Position numbers and translations under genes: made by a program. A model generated the notes under the pieces. That model made no database searches and was not told the origin of the DNA. It saw nothing but the letters and a program-made list of their open reading frames with translations. Positions 1 through 9,668 of a DNA stretch of 64,000 nucleotides are shown piece by piece. The stretch is taken from positions 558,001-622,000 of the forward strand of contig CDRNVI010000029.1 of NCBI GenBank assembly GCA_977017575.1, read 5' to 3'. Origin of the DNA: Paramoeba atlantica (lineage: Eukaryota > Discosea). The number at the start of each line of letters is the position of its first letter. The first letter of the stretch is position 1.

Positions 1-972
1 TTCACGACCGAACATTCAGAAAATAAGTCTTCGAAGCATCAAAACAGAAAGAAGTGCACCGAAGAGGTCATCGTTTCCCGTTGTTTTCTTCCAGTAACTC
101 ATTCAATCTGTTGGCCATTGGATACTGGAGTCACGGCGTATATCATTGACGAGTCTCTCTTATTTAGTTCAAAATCGGGGACGAAATTGACCGCGAGCCG
201 CACATTTGATCCTGCAGGATTTTTTAAAGCATCCTTCGACCCTCTCTATCCTTTTCGATACTGTATTCTTGTACGGAGCTCGTCACGTCCACCGTCTTCT
301 GCACTTTTAGGTACATGCTTCAACACGGAATCCGTAAATGTGGGAAAGTCCACTAAAATAAAGCCATCTTTCATTTACACCGAAGTGCTTTCTTCCTTGT
401 TAGAAAATGTTTTATCTATACACGAGAGTTCTCAGGACGATATGAATCATCGAGCACAGTTTGCAGCATCTCCCTTTTGTTTGCTATGTGCTTCGAACGA
501 GGCTAGCGTAGTCAATCACATTGTTTCAATAACGCATTATCTGCAACGTCTTAAGACAAAGCCACACACTTCATATTATGGAAAACGACGCAAACAACGA
601 AAGACAGCACAAGTAGAGGTAGACGATATCGTTCCGGGAAACGCGGATTCACTGATTGACACCAACGCAGAAGTTACAGAAAGCGTATTCATTCCTCAAA
701 TTCATCCCACGGGAAGGATTCGCACGAGTGACTGTGAAGTATACCATCGAATGTTATGCGAAATTCCGCAAATAAACGAAAAGCGCGCCCAAGCGATTCG
801 GCGAGTCTATCCTTCTTTAGTAAGTCTTCTAAATGCGTACGAATATTGCGTTACGGAAACAGGACGTCGAACGATGTTGCAGAATCTGTTGCAGTCACAC
901 GATGGATCCGTCCTGGGTGGTTCTATATCAGAAGAGGTCTACCGCGCTATGTGCCTAGGGTATAAAAATTAA
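1..972 (+). CDS. EME1-like subunit of a structure-specific endonuclease (5' partial)
   Basis: The frame is open from the first base of the window to a TAA at 970-972, so the 5' end is cut off by the window edge. The C-terminal part reads like the ERCC4-type/helix-hairpin-helix end of EME1, the non-catalytic partner of MUS81. It has a YHRML..IP..NEKRAQAI..VYPS pattern, then LLNAYEYC and a closing LGGSISEEVYRAM. In the family this heterodimer cuts branched recombination and stalled-fork intermediates in the nucleus. The central stretch, about residues 95-210, is polar with a basic KRRKQRK patch and looks disordered. No catalytic ERKxxxD motif is visible, as expected for EME1 rather than MUS81. 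The match rests on remembered family pattern only; another HhH/ERCC4 protein such as a FAAP24-like one is possible. Confidence 0.6.
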   Translation, partial: FTTEHSENKSSKHQNRKKCTEEVIVSRCFLPVTHSICWPLDTGVTAYIIDESLLFSSKSGTKLTASRTFDPAGFFKASFDPLYPFRYCILVRSSSRPPSSALLGTCFNTESVNVGKSTKIKPSFIYTEVLSSLLENVLSIHESSQDDMNHRAQFAASPFCLLCASNEASVVNHIVSITHYLQRLKTKPHTSYYGKRRKQRKTAQVEVDDIVPGNADSLIDTNAEVTESVFIPQIHPTGRIRTSDCEVYHRMLCEIPQINEKRAQAIRRVYPSLVSLLNAYEYCVTETGRRTMLQNLLQSHDGSVLGGSISEEVYRAMCLGYKN

Positions 973-1259
973 AATGGTATCATCCATGGAGGAAAATAGA
1001 CAGCAACATGTTTAATTAATTGCATGTTATTAATTCCGTTGCTTGTTTATCAAAAGCATGTTACCAATTGTTAATTATTATTAAATGCAGCTTAATTACT
1101 ATTCCACTAATCATATGCCGCAATATTTCACTACAGTAATTGCGGGGCGGGCGATAATCTCAAGGCATCTTGTAAATTTTATTCAAAAGGGTCCATCTAT
1201 TTCTACATCTGTTCTGTGGTTTCCTTGACACCGGCACTCTTATTTAGGAAGTACCTCAT

Positions 1260-2048
1260 ATGTGTAAGTCGAATATGGAGATTGACTTTCTTAGGCGAAA
1301 ACCGACAATCATACGAAATCTTTCAGAAGATTTTGAACACGCAGCCTTCGTTTCCATTATCTGTCGAGGAGAGCGGAACAAATCCGAAGTGCACGTCAAA
1401 CACGATTGCTCTCCTAAAGGAAGCGTTGACAATCGGTGCTGGCCAATTCTCAGAGTCTTAAACCTCACTCCATGTAAAAATTGTCCAATGGGTGATTACG
1501 TTACTACGAGTAGTTGTAGCGGGCGAATCGCTCTGTGGCGCGGTGTAGAAAAAGGTAAGGGCACATGGTTATTTACATCTCATGACTCGGTACCTTTGGA
1601 TAAAATAAGTCCTACGATTGCCAACGTCGACTCCAGAGATGAACATAACCTGGACAATGAACAGGTCTCCCCACCTGTAGGCTCACTTTGGAATATTCTG
1701 CAGGAAGGAACACAACAGGATCGTACCACGAACGTAGCGTGGACTTTTTTGAAGTTTGAGCCCTTTGTGGCGCACGTTCAATGTCGCACAATAGAAGCAG
1801 GGAAACTACTTCTCAGCAGTGCTTTGCAATGTGGATACAGACACAGTGGGCTACTTCTAGGGAAAAAACGTATTATTTGCACTATTCGTCAATCTACATC
1901 GATCGATACCCCGCTGGCTAAAGGACACAATATTTTCATCTCAAAAATTGGGTTAATCAATATTGTTGAAATGCTTAACTTCAGGCTAGAGGACAATCAC
2001 AGGCGTGTGGAATCCCTTCTTGATGAGTTAAAATGTATGATGGCGTGA
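1260..2048 (+). CDS. TYW3: tRNA wybutosine-synthesizing protein 3 (TYW3)
   Basis: The product is a 262-residue TYW3-family methyltransferase, which N-methylates the yW-86 intermediate during wybutosine synthesis at G37 of tRNA-Phe in the cytoplasm. Diagnostic blocks appear in the family's order: SPKGSVD near residue 50, YVTTSSCSGRIALW near 80, WLFTSHDSVP near 100, LKFEPFVAHVQCR near 165, CGYRHSGLLLGKKR near 190, and NFRLEDNHRRVESLLDEL at the end. Length is normal for the family. The ATG at 1260 is the first in frame; a second ATG five codons later (MEIDFLRRK) would also serve. A pyrimidine-rich stretch ending in AG (AG at 1246-1247) lies 12 nt before the ATG. DTWD1, another tRNA-modifying enzyme, is encoded 26 kb downstream on the same strand. 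Confidence 0.93.
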   Translation: MCKSNMEIDFLRRKPTIIRNLSEDFEHAAFVSIICRGERNKSEVHVKHDCSPKGSVDNRCWPILRVLNLTPCKNCPMGDYVTTSSCSGRIALWRGVEKGKGTWLFTSHDSVPLDKISPTIANVDSRDEHNLDNEQVSPPVGSLWNILQEGTQQDRTTNVAWTFLKFEPFVAHVQCRTIEAGKLLLSSALQCGYRHSGLLLGKKRIICTIRQSTSIDTPLAKGHNIFISKIGLINIVEMLNFRLEDNHRRVESLLDELKCMMA

Positions 2049-3411
2049 GACCAAAAAATAGTTTTGTCTATCTATAAATTTATCCCGGTTGTTGTACTGT
2101 ACCTTATTTATCCCGGTTATACTGTACCCGCACTAGTTATCTATCGCACGGCAACCCCCCTGTTATCTGTCACTTTTTGGCCCTTTATTTTTGGTCGGTG
2201 ACTCCCCCCCCCCTAGTTACTATCCCCCTATCCTAGCTCTGCCCCGGCACCCCCCTTATTAGTGTTGCTTTTGAAGAGAATGCATCCTGCCGCGAAGTGG
2301 ATTTTTTTTTGTGGTATCATGTTCATGCAAAAATAAGAAAATACCATCCTCGAAATAATTGTGCACTACAACTACTAGACTCTACGCTATGTCTGAAGAT
2401 GCACCTGAGCATCGTGGACGGATGAGCAAATACATCGTTCGCAAACCCCCTTTGCGGAGAGGGTATCCCTTTGCGGGATAGTATTCGTCACACGTCAGGG
2501 TCTACGGGCTCGGTGCGGGTTCGGCGCAGGTTGAGACAAAAATCCTCTGAAAGCAGGCGAAATTAGTAGGAAATACAGACAATGAAGGAGTAAAATAACT
2601 AGATGGGAAGGAGAAAAAAACTAAGTGATAGCTAAGTGAAATTTATTTCACTATCGAAGTCATATTGGGGTTCTAATACAAGCAAACCCTACATAGCAAC
2701 AAATTCAATGTGAACAACATCCTGTACTCATGCAATATCGTGGTCTGTTCCATAAAAAGAGCGAAATTCATCGAAATTGGAAAAATAGCGCTCACTTTTG
2801 GAGCGAATCCAAGAATGCTTCGGTTGAACCGATATTAGTGTTCATCAAGACAACCTTTGTGTGGTGCCTTGAATTGAACAAGACTGGTTGCGCACCACCT
2901 GCTGCTTCTTAGAACAGAACTCTGCAACGTGCTTGTAAATGGGGATCCGGTTTAGTCCCCCCGGTACGGTACGAGGTCACAGGTATGGTAAGTTGCAGGG
3001 GTCTGAAAATCTACAAAATCTATAATTATAGTACTATACTAGTAGTATTATAATTTTTCAAATACTACACAAAAAATACTATACCATAAAAATCCATAAA
3101 TTTTAATAAGGATTTTTTGGCGGATTTGGATGAGTTATTCCCTCAAAAGAGAGTCCTAGATTACTATTGTACTTACTTAATGAAAGGAGAAGTATCTCTT
3201 GCTATTTATGTGAAGCGCATTCCCGTGCTATGATATCACGAGTATCATACCTGTAATATCATGGTATCAGATTATGAAGGTGGATTCATTTGTTTTTCTT
3301 TAAAATATTCTTCGCTAGACGGTAATTCTGCAAACTTGTCTGTAAGCTTGTCTTGTCTATGTATCCACAAAGAACGTATGGTTGTATCTTCTGCATTATT
3401 ACTTTTTCAAA
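2049..3411. other. Intergenic, 1.36 kb, low-complexity and C-rich repeats
   Basis: No supported gene. At 2079-2104 and 2107-2130 there is a direct repeat of ATTTATCCCGGTT..TACTGTACC. At 2134-2230 there are several C-runs next to TTATCTGTC/AGTTACTATC motifs; the same CCCCCTAGTTATCTGTC motif recurs at 31,478-31,585. Positions 2995-3120 are AT-rich with repeated ATACTAC/ATACTAT. Short open frames at 2730-2912 and 3261-3455 have no recognisable features and are probably chance. Confidence 0.6.
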
Positions 3412-4935
3412 ATGGGTTCTGGGGCAAGCAAATCTACGAGTGTCAGAAAACATAGCACAGATGAGAGTCGTGATTCAAAGACTGAAACAATGTCACCTTT
3501 GTCTCCAAAAATTTGTCGTCTACCCGACAAACCACTTCAAACCTTGCACAGTCCACAAGAGACGTTACCCCAGGACAATCGAGATACATGGAAAATGCGA
3601 GGGAACTGGAGTCATGAAATCCTCCAAAGCTTGAGTCAAATTCAGCAGGAAAACAAAGCGAATATGTCTCGTACGATTCGATATTCCCGACATTCTAAAT
3701 CTAAGGAAGTGTACCTGCCGAGTCGTCCAGCCCATGATAATTCCGCTGAACATGTACCTCGGCTCGACTTCTCGAGGTTATCTCAAAGAGCAGAGCATTC
3801 TTCCGTGAACTACTGCACCGCGGCCACTTCTCGTAGTCACTGCAATCCGAGGGGCGCTATTTCACATAAACTAGAAACGCCACATTCCATTGTTGCTACC
3901 GCAAGATTTGCATTTCCGAAATCTACGGCCCCCAAAGTTACAGAATCTTCATTCGGTACTTTGGCTGCCTCGCCAATGAAGTTATCCGGCAGTTCATATC
4001 AGAGTAATGAAATGCGAATAACATCTAACGTGGGAAAAAACTTCAGGAATAGAAACTATAATCAAGATCCGCGGCATAGAGAATACCAGCAGCCAGCACT
4101 CACGACACGTGTTGAAAAAGGCAATGTTGAACTAAAACATTTTCAAAAAGGTTTTACTTGTACAAGACCAAGCCTACGTAGGTCGGAGAACTTACCAGCC
4201 GCAACTTCCCGAACATCAAAAAGAGAAACCCCATGTAAAAAAGTAAGTCTTCAAGCTTCTGCAGATGCGAAGCAGTTTCGATTTGCTTTCTACTCAACTC
4301 CAACTAAAAAAATGCAAAAAACAAGTTTTAGAACGCCTGGCCCTCAGAATCGAATCCCACAACCGGTTTCTTTCCCCGGATCCGAACTATTCTCTTCATT
4401 TAATCGCAGTAATCGTCGTAGGGACCGCAGTGATGAGTACGCTTCTCATAAATTAACAGGGCCTAGCGAATCGCCTCTAGTGTCCGAAACTGCTGCTCAC
4501 CGCTCATTACATTCTACTGAAGGAAAGTATACGGCACATGATAGTGACGACGATTATGACATGAAAGCAATCCTCAGTGAAACCTACACTACAGCCAATA
4601 CTGCACAATCGCCAGACCACAAGTCATACCAGCCAAGTAGCATAACTAATGAAACATTATCAACTTCTGGAATGAAAAAAGTGGCTATTCTGCAGTCTCA
4701 GCTTACTCCAAGTCCGGCTCTTTACAGTCAAGATCATAGAAGGATTAGATCAGTGGTTTCTGCCGATAAAAGCTATCCTCCGTCAACGGAACCAGCAACC
4801 ATTGAAAATGCATCTAATTCAGAATTAACAGCGAGACCCGCTCTATTCTGCGTGGCCTGTGGATGGAAACATACGCGAGACAGTGCTCGTTTTTGTTGCC
4901 TTTGCGGCACCCCCCGAGAGTTATTATTCGGCTAA
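3412..4935 (+). CDS. Ser-rich disordered protein with predicted N-myristoylation site and C-terminal zinc ribbon
   Basis: Not recognised as a named family. The ATG at 3412 is chosen because it gives MGSGASKST, a good N-myristoylation signal (Gly2, Ser6, Lys7). The in-frame ATG ten codons upstream would add a hydrophobic stretch and hide the signal. The 507-residue product is mostly low-complexity Ser/Thr/Arg/Pro-rich sequence, probably disordered and phosphorylated. The last 35 residues carry a Cys-X2-Cys-X11-Cys-X2-Cys zinc ribbon (FCVACGW...FCCLCGTPRE). Together these suggest a membrane-anchored adaptor with a small protein- or RNA-binding ribbon, which is inference. A terminal-inverted-repeat transposon begins 48 bp after the stop, so the 3' flank is probably transposon sequence. 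Confidence 0.7.
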   Translation: MGSGASKSTSVRKHSTDESRDSKTETMSPLSPKICRLPDKPLQTLHSPQETLPQDNRDTWKMRGNWSHEILQSLSQIQQENKANMSRTIRYSRHSKSKEVYLPSRPAHDNSAEHVPRLDFSRLSQRAEHSSVNYCTAATSRSHCNPRGAISHKLETPHSIVATARFAFPKSTAPKVTESSFGTLAASPMKLSGSSYQSNEMRITSNVGKNFRNRNYNQDPRHREYQQPALTTRVEKGNVELKHFQKGFTCTRPSLRRSENLPAATSRTSKRETPCKKVSLQASADAKQFRFAFYSTPTKKMQKTSFRTPGPQNRIPQPVSFPGSELFSSFNRSNRRRDRSDEYASHKLTGPSESPLVSETAAHRSLHSTEGKYTAHDSDDDYDMKAILSETYTTANTAQSPDHKSYQPSSITNETLSTSGMKKVAILQSQLTPSPALYSQDHRRIRSVVSADKSYPPSTEPATIENASNSELTARPALFCVACGWKHTRDSARFCCLCGTPRELLFG

Positions 4936-4983
4936 ATTCGGTGTTTTCTTCATGGGTTGTCAATATTTTCTTTTTCATAAAAA

Positions 4984-5734
4984 TACAGTGGTGATCAGCG
5001 TCTTTTACCCCCCCCCCTACAGGTCTTGTATTTTGTCCGATTTTGGAAATATTTGGTATACCACCGTTTTTGACCAAATCGTTCCGAATCCGAGGTCTTT
5101 TTCACTCGAGCGATCCCCTACCCCCCCTAGCCATATAGGGGTCAAAAAGCCAATTACAACTTTTTCGGGTGTGCGTTTTGAAATGTTTCGGATGAAGAAC
5201 AGTAGTAAATTAGGTCAGCAGACGTGGAAAAGGAGTGCAAAGTAATCTCAAGTATTTAATCATATGTCCTTTGGCCCCCTTCACTAAAAATAAATGCTTA
5301 CGATAGTCCCGGAAGATATTCGTAAGCGTTTCCGGTTGATCTTCAGGAAAAAACGAAAAGTTTCAATGATGGACCAGGGGATAAGTTTATGAAGACTTGC
5401 GACTGCCTTATAGGACTTAAATCGCTTATAATAAATTACGGGTATCGTGCGTATCTCGGGGCGCACTCGGAAGGAAGGTAAACAGAGGGGGTCGTGCTTC
5501 TTCATCATGAATCACCAAACATGCACCATTTTTGAAAAAAATGCAATCTATGGAAAATTTATCGACTTTTTTGCAGATTCCTTTTCAGTTTAGGTATGAT
5601 ACAGGTGTTCACGAGTGAAAGGGACCTCGGATTCGGAACGTTTGGGTCGAAAAACAGTCCGCGACAAAATAATTTCAAAATCGGACAAAATGCAAGACCT
5701 GTAGGGGGGGCAAAAGACGCTGAACACCACTGTA
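4984..5734. mobile_element. Non-autonomous TIR element, copy 1 (Tc1/mariner-like, TA-flanked)
   Basis: The ends are inverted copies beginning TACAGTGGTG: left at 4984 and right, reverse-complemented, ending at 5734. Similarity continues inward for about 130 bp through GTCTTTTACCCCCCC, CTACAGGTCTTGTATTTTGT, CGTTCCGAATCCGAGGTC and TTTCACTCG. The outermost TA on each side fits a Tc1/mariner-type target duplication. A second copy in opposite orientation is at 33,661-34,455. The roughly 480-bp interior carries one short ORF shared with the other copy (next entry) but no DDE transposase, so it is probably an internal-deletion derivative. Confidence 0.8.
5284..5508 (-). pseudogene. Residual ORF inside TIR element copy 1 (helix-turn-helix-like N-terminus)
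   Basis: A 74-codon minus-strand frame starting MMKKHDPLCLPS. The copy in the other element (33,887-34,024, + strand) starts MTKRHRPLCLPS and both continue with a matching RVRPE.RT and KSYKAVA.L segment. Conservation of reading frame in two diverged copies suggests the remains of a transposase N-terminus, possibly a helix-turn-helix, after the catalytic part was deleted. No DDE residues are present. The function is inferred only from position in the element. Confidence 0.45.
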
Positions 5735-5741
5735 GATACAG

Positions 5742-5847
5742 TACTGTGCCCCCCCCCACTTATAGTGCCGCGGTTTTCGACCAAACGGCACTATAAGTGG
5801 GGGGCGTAGTATTTTTCAGGTCGAGGGTGAAAATTTTCCGCCCTCGA
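5742..5847. repeat. Two tandem hairpins, C-run family A (copy 1)
   Basis: Hairpin one (5742-5811) has arms CCCCCCCACTTATAGTGCCG and CGGCACTATAAGTGGGGGG around a short loop, bounded by TACTGTG and CGTAGTA. Hairpin two (5821-5847) is TCGAGGGTGAAAA/TTTTCCGCCCTCGA. The same pair in reverse orientation is at 39,271-39,372, so the two hairpins form one repeat unit. No coding potential. Confidence 0.8.
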
Positions 5848-6028
5848 AATAACGATAAAGACGAATAACTTCGTCACTGCATGCTTACCATTTATTTTTT
5901 GGACCTATTTAAGGTGCACTTTCCTTAAAATTGTCTTTCGCTCTTTGTTAAAGCTTCTCTGGCGCTTTCTTCCTTTGAGGCCGTGATTAATGATTGATAA
6001 GAAGAGGCACCGTTGCTTTTAAACCCCC

Positions 6029-6104
6029 CGCACACTTATTATTCCGGATTTTTTCGCCCCCATTTTCCGGAATAATAAGTGTGCGCGAACACTTATTATT
6101 CCGG
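6029..6104. repeat. Three-arm inverted repeat, C-run family C
   Basis: CGCACACTTATTATTCCGG at 6029-6047 is followed by its reverse complement at 6067-6085 and then by a second forward arm, AACACTTATTATTCCGG, at 6088-6104. Arm one is preceded by a run of six C. Two alternative hairpins can form. The layout resembles families A and B nearby. Confidence 0.75.
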
Positions 6105-6483
6105 AAATTTTAGGGCCGTGTACTGCCATCCACCTGTTTCAACCCTCTAAGCATCATATTTTTGCTACTTACACGACTCCGTTCTATCATTTTTCTTTGC
6201 ACAGGTTGTAAAATGTTTGACCGTATTTTCTTGTAAGGGTGGTAATGGGCAGGAGATGGGATTCCCGTGAGGGCTAAGGTGCTTTTCCTCTAGATTTGCC
6301 AATGTTTCTTCACCCCCTTTAACATGAAAACAAAGAATATTTCGAAGAACTTGCCCAATACGCTGTGCGATATAAACGTTTGTCCAGATATAGCTTTCGT
6401 AATCAACCTGCCCCCCCTAATACAGTATGCGCCTCGGAAGTTCGAAAAACGCACAGGACATAAAAGCGCCGCGAAGCAACGCA

Positions 6484-6598
6484 TTTTTTTTTTTTTTGGG
6501 GGGGGGGGGGGGGCGGGTTCTCCACCCTATTACGCCCTCCCCCTTAATATGCACAAACCCCAAAAACGTGTGCATATTAAAGGGGGGGTCACAGTAAT
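6484..6598. repeat. T14-G16 homopolymer tract and hairpin of C-run family B (copy 1)
   Basis: A run of 14 T followed by 16 G occupies 6484-6513. The hairpin follows, with arms CCCCCTTAATATGCACA and TGTGCATATTAAAGGGGGGG (6536-6588) and a right tip TCACAGTA. A second copy with the same loop (CCCCAAAAACG) is at 58,690-58,753. Homopolymer lengths may include sequencing error. Confidence 0.75.
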
Positions 6599-6736
6599 GT
6601 TTCGACGGTACGTGGAAAATGAATTTACTTTAGTATTTGATATTTCCATCTCTTACTAGTAGATCTACGTACGTGTATATTTTTCTCTTGCCCTGTGCAT
6701 TAATTCAATTTTTCATCCTCTATCACTTCTTTTTCT

Positions 6737-8032
6737 ATGAAGCAAGAGCTAGTACAATCGCTCCTAGAATTACGTCACGCACTTTGTCTAACACGTGAAA
6801 AAGCATTGGACAAATTAAATCCGATGAAAAAATCGCAAGTACTGGTAAATCAAATTCTGCTGTGGAAGGCGCTTGGCGAGAAAACAAGGGAAGTAATAAG
6901 TTGTTTGCGAACTCATGCCCCTTGCGAAGGGCTTTCAGCCACAACACCTATTGCTCAAAAGTACATTGCGTTCTTGAATCGAAGCAGCACTCTGCGAGAC
7001 GCTCTTGAGCACTCGATCGAAATTTTAGAAACCGCGTTGTTGATGAAAAAAGGGGAATTAAACGACTTTGATCTGTCTGAAGCGAGTAAAATTTGTGACT
7101 CTTGGCTCACATTTCAGGATAACGTTGTTTGTGAAATTTCAAGTTTGGAAAAGGAAGCCACAACTCTGGATAATCACGCCCGAACTACTGTTGAAGAACT
7201 TCACACTCGCTTTCATACTTGGCAAGACTTGATCCAACCATCCTGCACAATTGTTCAACGCGAAATCCTTCGTAGAAAAACGTTTCGTGATGACATTGTT
7301 GTGTTTCGCGAACAAAAACTTGCTTTATTAGCGTGGTGTAGGAAAGAATTTCAGCTCCTTACAGAAATGGAATCTGCCGCACATACTTCAGAATTTTGTG
7401 CATCTTTGCATTCAAACGCTGTCGCAATGTCGCAAAATTTACGTTTATTAACCCATTTTACTGCCTCATTGTTATCTTCTAAGGAGGTGCAGCATGGTAT
7501 AGTAGAGTTATGTTCCGCGTGGTTTGAACTACAGTCCTCGTCGTATGAACGTATGCGCGAAGCGGTCTTGAAGGTTCATCTAGACTCTGATGTGTGCAAG
7601 ACCTTTTCCTCCTTTGAAAAGGGCACAAATAAACTTAACGACTTCTTGAACGCGATTCCAGAGAGCATGTGTGATGACGAAAGTAACCACTCCCCGATGT
7701 GGAAAGTTTCGGCTAAGTGGAAGGAAAATTACGAAGGCACTATTTCCTGTGAGGGACTTCTAGCAATCTGTAAAGATTTTTCTTTGAATGTAGAACTAGC
7801 AAATGTGTGTTTTACTACTCTTAAGGAAGCTCTAACTGCGCCACTCTCCAAGTTGTCCCAGCTGCTACTCATATTAGAGCACGATAATCATGAAGCGGAG
7901 CCCGTTAGAAAGGAACTAGAGATCACGGCTGTATGTAATAACGCGAGCACTCGAAAGGAAGGATGGATCGATATTCTTGAACGCACGAATCGATTATCAC
8001 ATATCCTAGAATCGCACAAAAATAGAATCTAG
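6737..8032 (+). CDS. Coiled-coil / helical protein of unknown function
   Basis: Not recognised. A 431-residue acidic, almost wholly helical product with many Leu/Glu heptad-like stretches (ELVQSLLELRHALCLTREKA; REVISCLR; SSLEKEATTLDNHARTTVEE; LLLILEHDNHEAEPVRKELE). Regularly placed Trp residues recall spectrin-type three-helix repeats, but no repeat register could be confirmed by eye. No signal peptide or membrane segment. The start at 6737 is the first ATG after in-frame stops and follows a pyrimidine-rich stretch (CACTTCTTTTTCT). It ends in TAG. Upstream lies the hairpin repeat cluster; downstream is 1.6 kb without a supported gene. A cytoskeletal, kinetochore or tethering role would be a guess. 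Confidence 0.75.
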   Translation: MKQELVQSLLELRHALCLTREKALDKLNPMKKSQVLVNQILLWKALGEKTREVISCLRTHAPCEGLSATTPIAQKYIAFLNRSSTLRDALEHSIEILETALLMKKGELNDFDLSEASKICDSWLTFQDNVVCEISSLEKEATTLDNHARTTVEELHTRFHTWQDLIQPSCTIVQREILRRKTFRDDIVVFREQKLALLAWCRKEFQLLTEMESAAHTSEFCASLHSNAVAMSQNLRLLTHFTASLLSSKEVQHGIVELCSAWFELQSSSYERMREAVLKVHLDSDVCKTFSSFEKGTNKLNDFLNAIPESMCDDESNHSPMWKVSAKWKENYEGTISCEGLLAICKDFSLNVELANVCFTTLKEALTAPLSKLSQLLLILEHDNHEAEPVRKELEITAVCNNASTRKEGWIDILERTNRLSHILESHKNRI

Positions 8033-8383
8033 CATTGAAAAGACAGAGGTTAGGATATAGTGAAGAATATATCAAGGTAGATCTAGCGTGAACTATGTGT
8101 CTAGTCTACTAGAATTGTGTGCGTGCTTCGTTTAACGCATATTAGTAGTAAAATGTTGTAAAAAACCTTAAAATGTTTCACAAATTGATAAATGATAGTG
8201 CAATGATTCATTGTTGCTGGTTCAGTTTATTATTGAAACGTCAAGGACTTGGAACAATCAAGTACAAGTTTGATGCATAGTATCAGGAAACCTATAAATT
8301 ATTAACGGTTTCATTTTTTGGATATTTCTTTGTTCTTCTTTGCATACATGCTTATGAATAATCCAGGACAAAAAGTCAGCTCT

Positions 8384-8450
8384 CCACGGAGTAATTCTTA
8401 GATATCTGAGGCGAGTGTTACACATGTCCGAGATCAGAAGAAATTTCTTC
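8384..8450 (-). repeat. Diverged copy of a short coding-like segment repeated at 9.35-9.42 kb
   Basis: On the minus strand this reads ISDMCNTRLRYLRI..WRAD. The stretch at 9,345-9,416 reads ISGTSNTHLEYLLQTQRGAD. About 65 bp align with frame kept. Both are remnants of one longer coding sequence or of a repeated element. The remaining sequence between 8,033 and 9,117 has no supported gene apart from the tRNA-like stretch. Confidence 0.45.
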
Positions 8451-8635
8451 TCAAAAAATGAAATATATTGCACGTTTTCTTTAGTAGAGGATAATACATA
8501 GAGGTATATTGTTATTGCGGGGGTTGTTTACAAGCTCTGCCTCTCCCTTCTTTATGGTATCCGGGGTAGGGTTTCGCCAGAAGAGTGAGAAAAGGAGGTC
8601 CAGCCTCCCTCCCCCCCTATGGTCGATTTGTAGTT

Positions 8636-8785
8636 CGAATCCCGGTTCGAATCCACAAGATGCGTCATATCGGTGAGCCTAGAAACGTACGTCTCGGGAT
8701 TCGAGCGCAGGTAGTCCAGTTGGTAACACCTGCCATAAAAATAATCTGGTGGTCGCAGGTTCGACTCCCGGTGGTTATATTTTCA
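8636..8785 (+). other. tRNA-like sequence with A- and B-box motifs (tRNA relic or SINE)
   Basis: An A-box-like TAGTCCAGTTGGTA is followed after a short spacer by a perfect B box, GGTTCGACTCC (about 8759). A second B box, GGTTCGAATCC, stands alone near 8645. The D-arm can pair (AGGT/ACCT), but the T-stem and acceptor do not form convincingly, so I do not call a functional tRNA. Internal pol III promoter boxes with a poor cloverleaf suggest a decayed tRNA pair or a tRNA-derived SINE. Confidence 0.4.
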
Positions 8786-9117
8786 GCCATGCGCGACGTC
8801 GTTAGTGGGAAAGAGTTTGCGAAGCGGGAGGATTTTGCGAAGCAGCTACCACACCGAGATCACCTTTGCCTTTCTTTTGCACTCAGTCCCCGATCAATTT
8901 TTTTGTGGGGCGTGGTATATCTGGATAAGACTACCACACACATATAGAAAGGGCGGTAGAGAGGCATGGTTCATCTGAAGACGATCTGTGGTATGGTATG
9001 GTACAGTGATTTAGATCCTCTAAAGGTAAAAACTATTTTATCGCCTAAACGGAAACCCAGTCGCCTAGCGTTATTAGTTAAAAAGATTTACATTGTCCTG
9101 TACAGAAAAAAACAGTG

Positions 9118-9535
9118 TCATCGTTTAGAATAACTCCTCTTATCTTCCTCTTCGGTATGTTTTTGCTCTGAAGCTAGTCCTAGCTTTCTGTAGCTTTCTG
9201 TGTGATCGAACACACGATTCAGAACTTTGATTGGGTCCGTACTATCAGGATTTATTGATGTTCTTGCAGTTTTCAGGATGTTTAAGTTTATATTGGATAC
9301 TCGCATACTATTTTGTACTAAAGCTTTTGCAGTAAAGGTCATACAAGTCAGCTCCTCTTTGAGTCTGTAAAAGATATTCGAGATGAGTGTTACTGGTGCC
9401 CGAGATCACTTGCCGTGTACTCCAAATTCTTACAGCTGTACATGAATATTTCGCTTTTTGATAATAATAATCGCCACAGCTGTGATCATAATTGTCCATA
9501 CTGTGACCCAACTTTTTATAAGCACACCCCCTCAA
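9118..9535 (-). pseudogene. Broken coding-like region, unknown family
   Basis: Two overlapping minus-strand frames together read like one protein. Frame one (9,308-9,535) ends ADLYDLYCKSFSTK. Frame two (9,118-9,342) continues with KALVQNSMRVSNINLNILKT and then DPIKVLNRVFDHTESYRKLG. A frameshift near 9,320 would join them. The SNTHLEYL segment is repeated in diverged form at 8.4 kb. Family not recognised. It lies antisense to the host genes on both sides. This could be a decayed gene duplicate or part of an unrecognised element. Confidence 0.35.
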
Positions 9536-9668
9536 TCTTTTTCATTATTCATTGATGATTTTATAACAAATACCTTTATTAATATTGAATCTATATTAAA
9601 TAGCTTACCACCAATAAATTTAACATTTTTTACTCGTGTCTTAATTACTTAATTTTTTCGATTCACCA

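Noticed and set aside
5742-6598. CRISPR-like array of hairpin repeats
   Set aside because: The repeats belong to different families, are not regularly spaced and the genome is eukaryotic.
8690-8785. Functional tRNA gene
   Set aside because: A and B boxes are good, but the acceptor and T stems do not pair.
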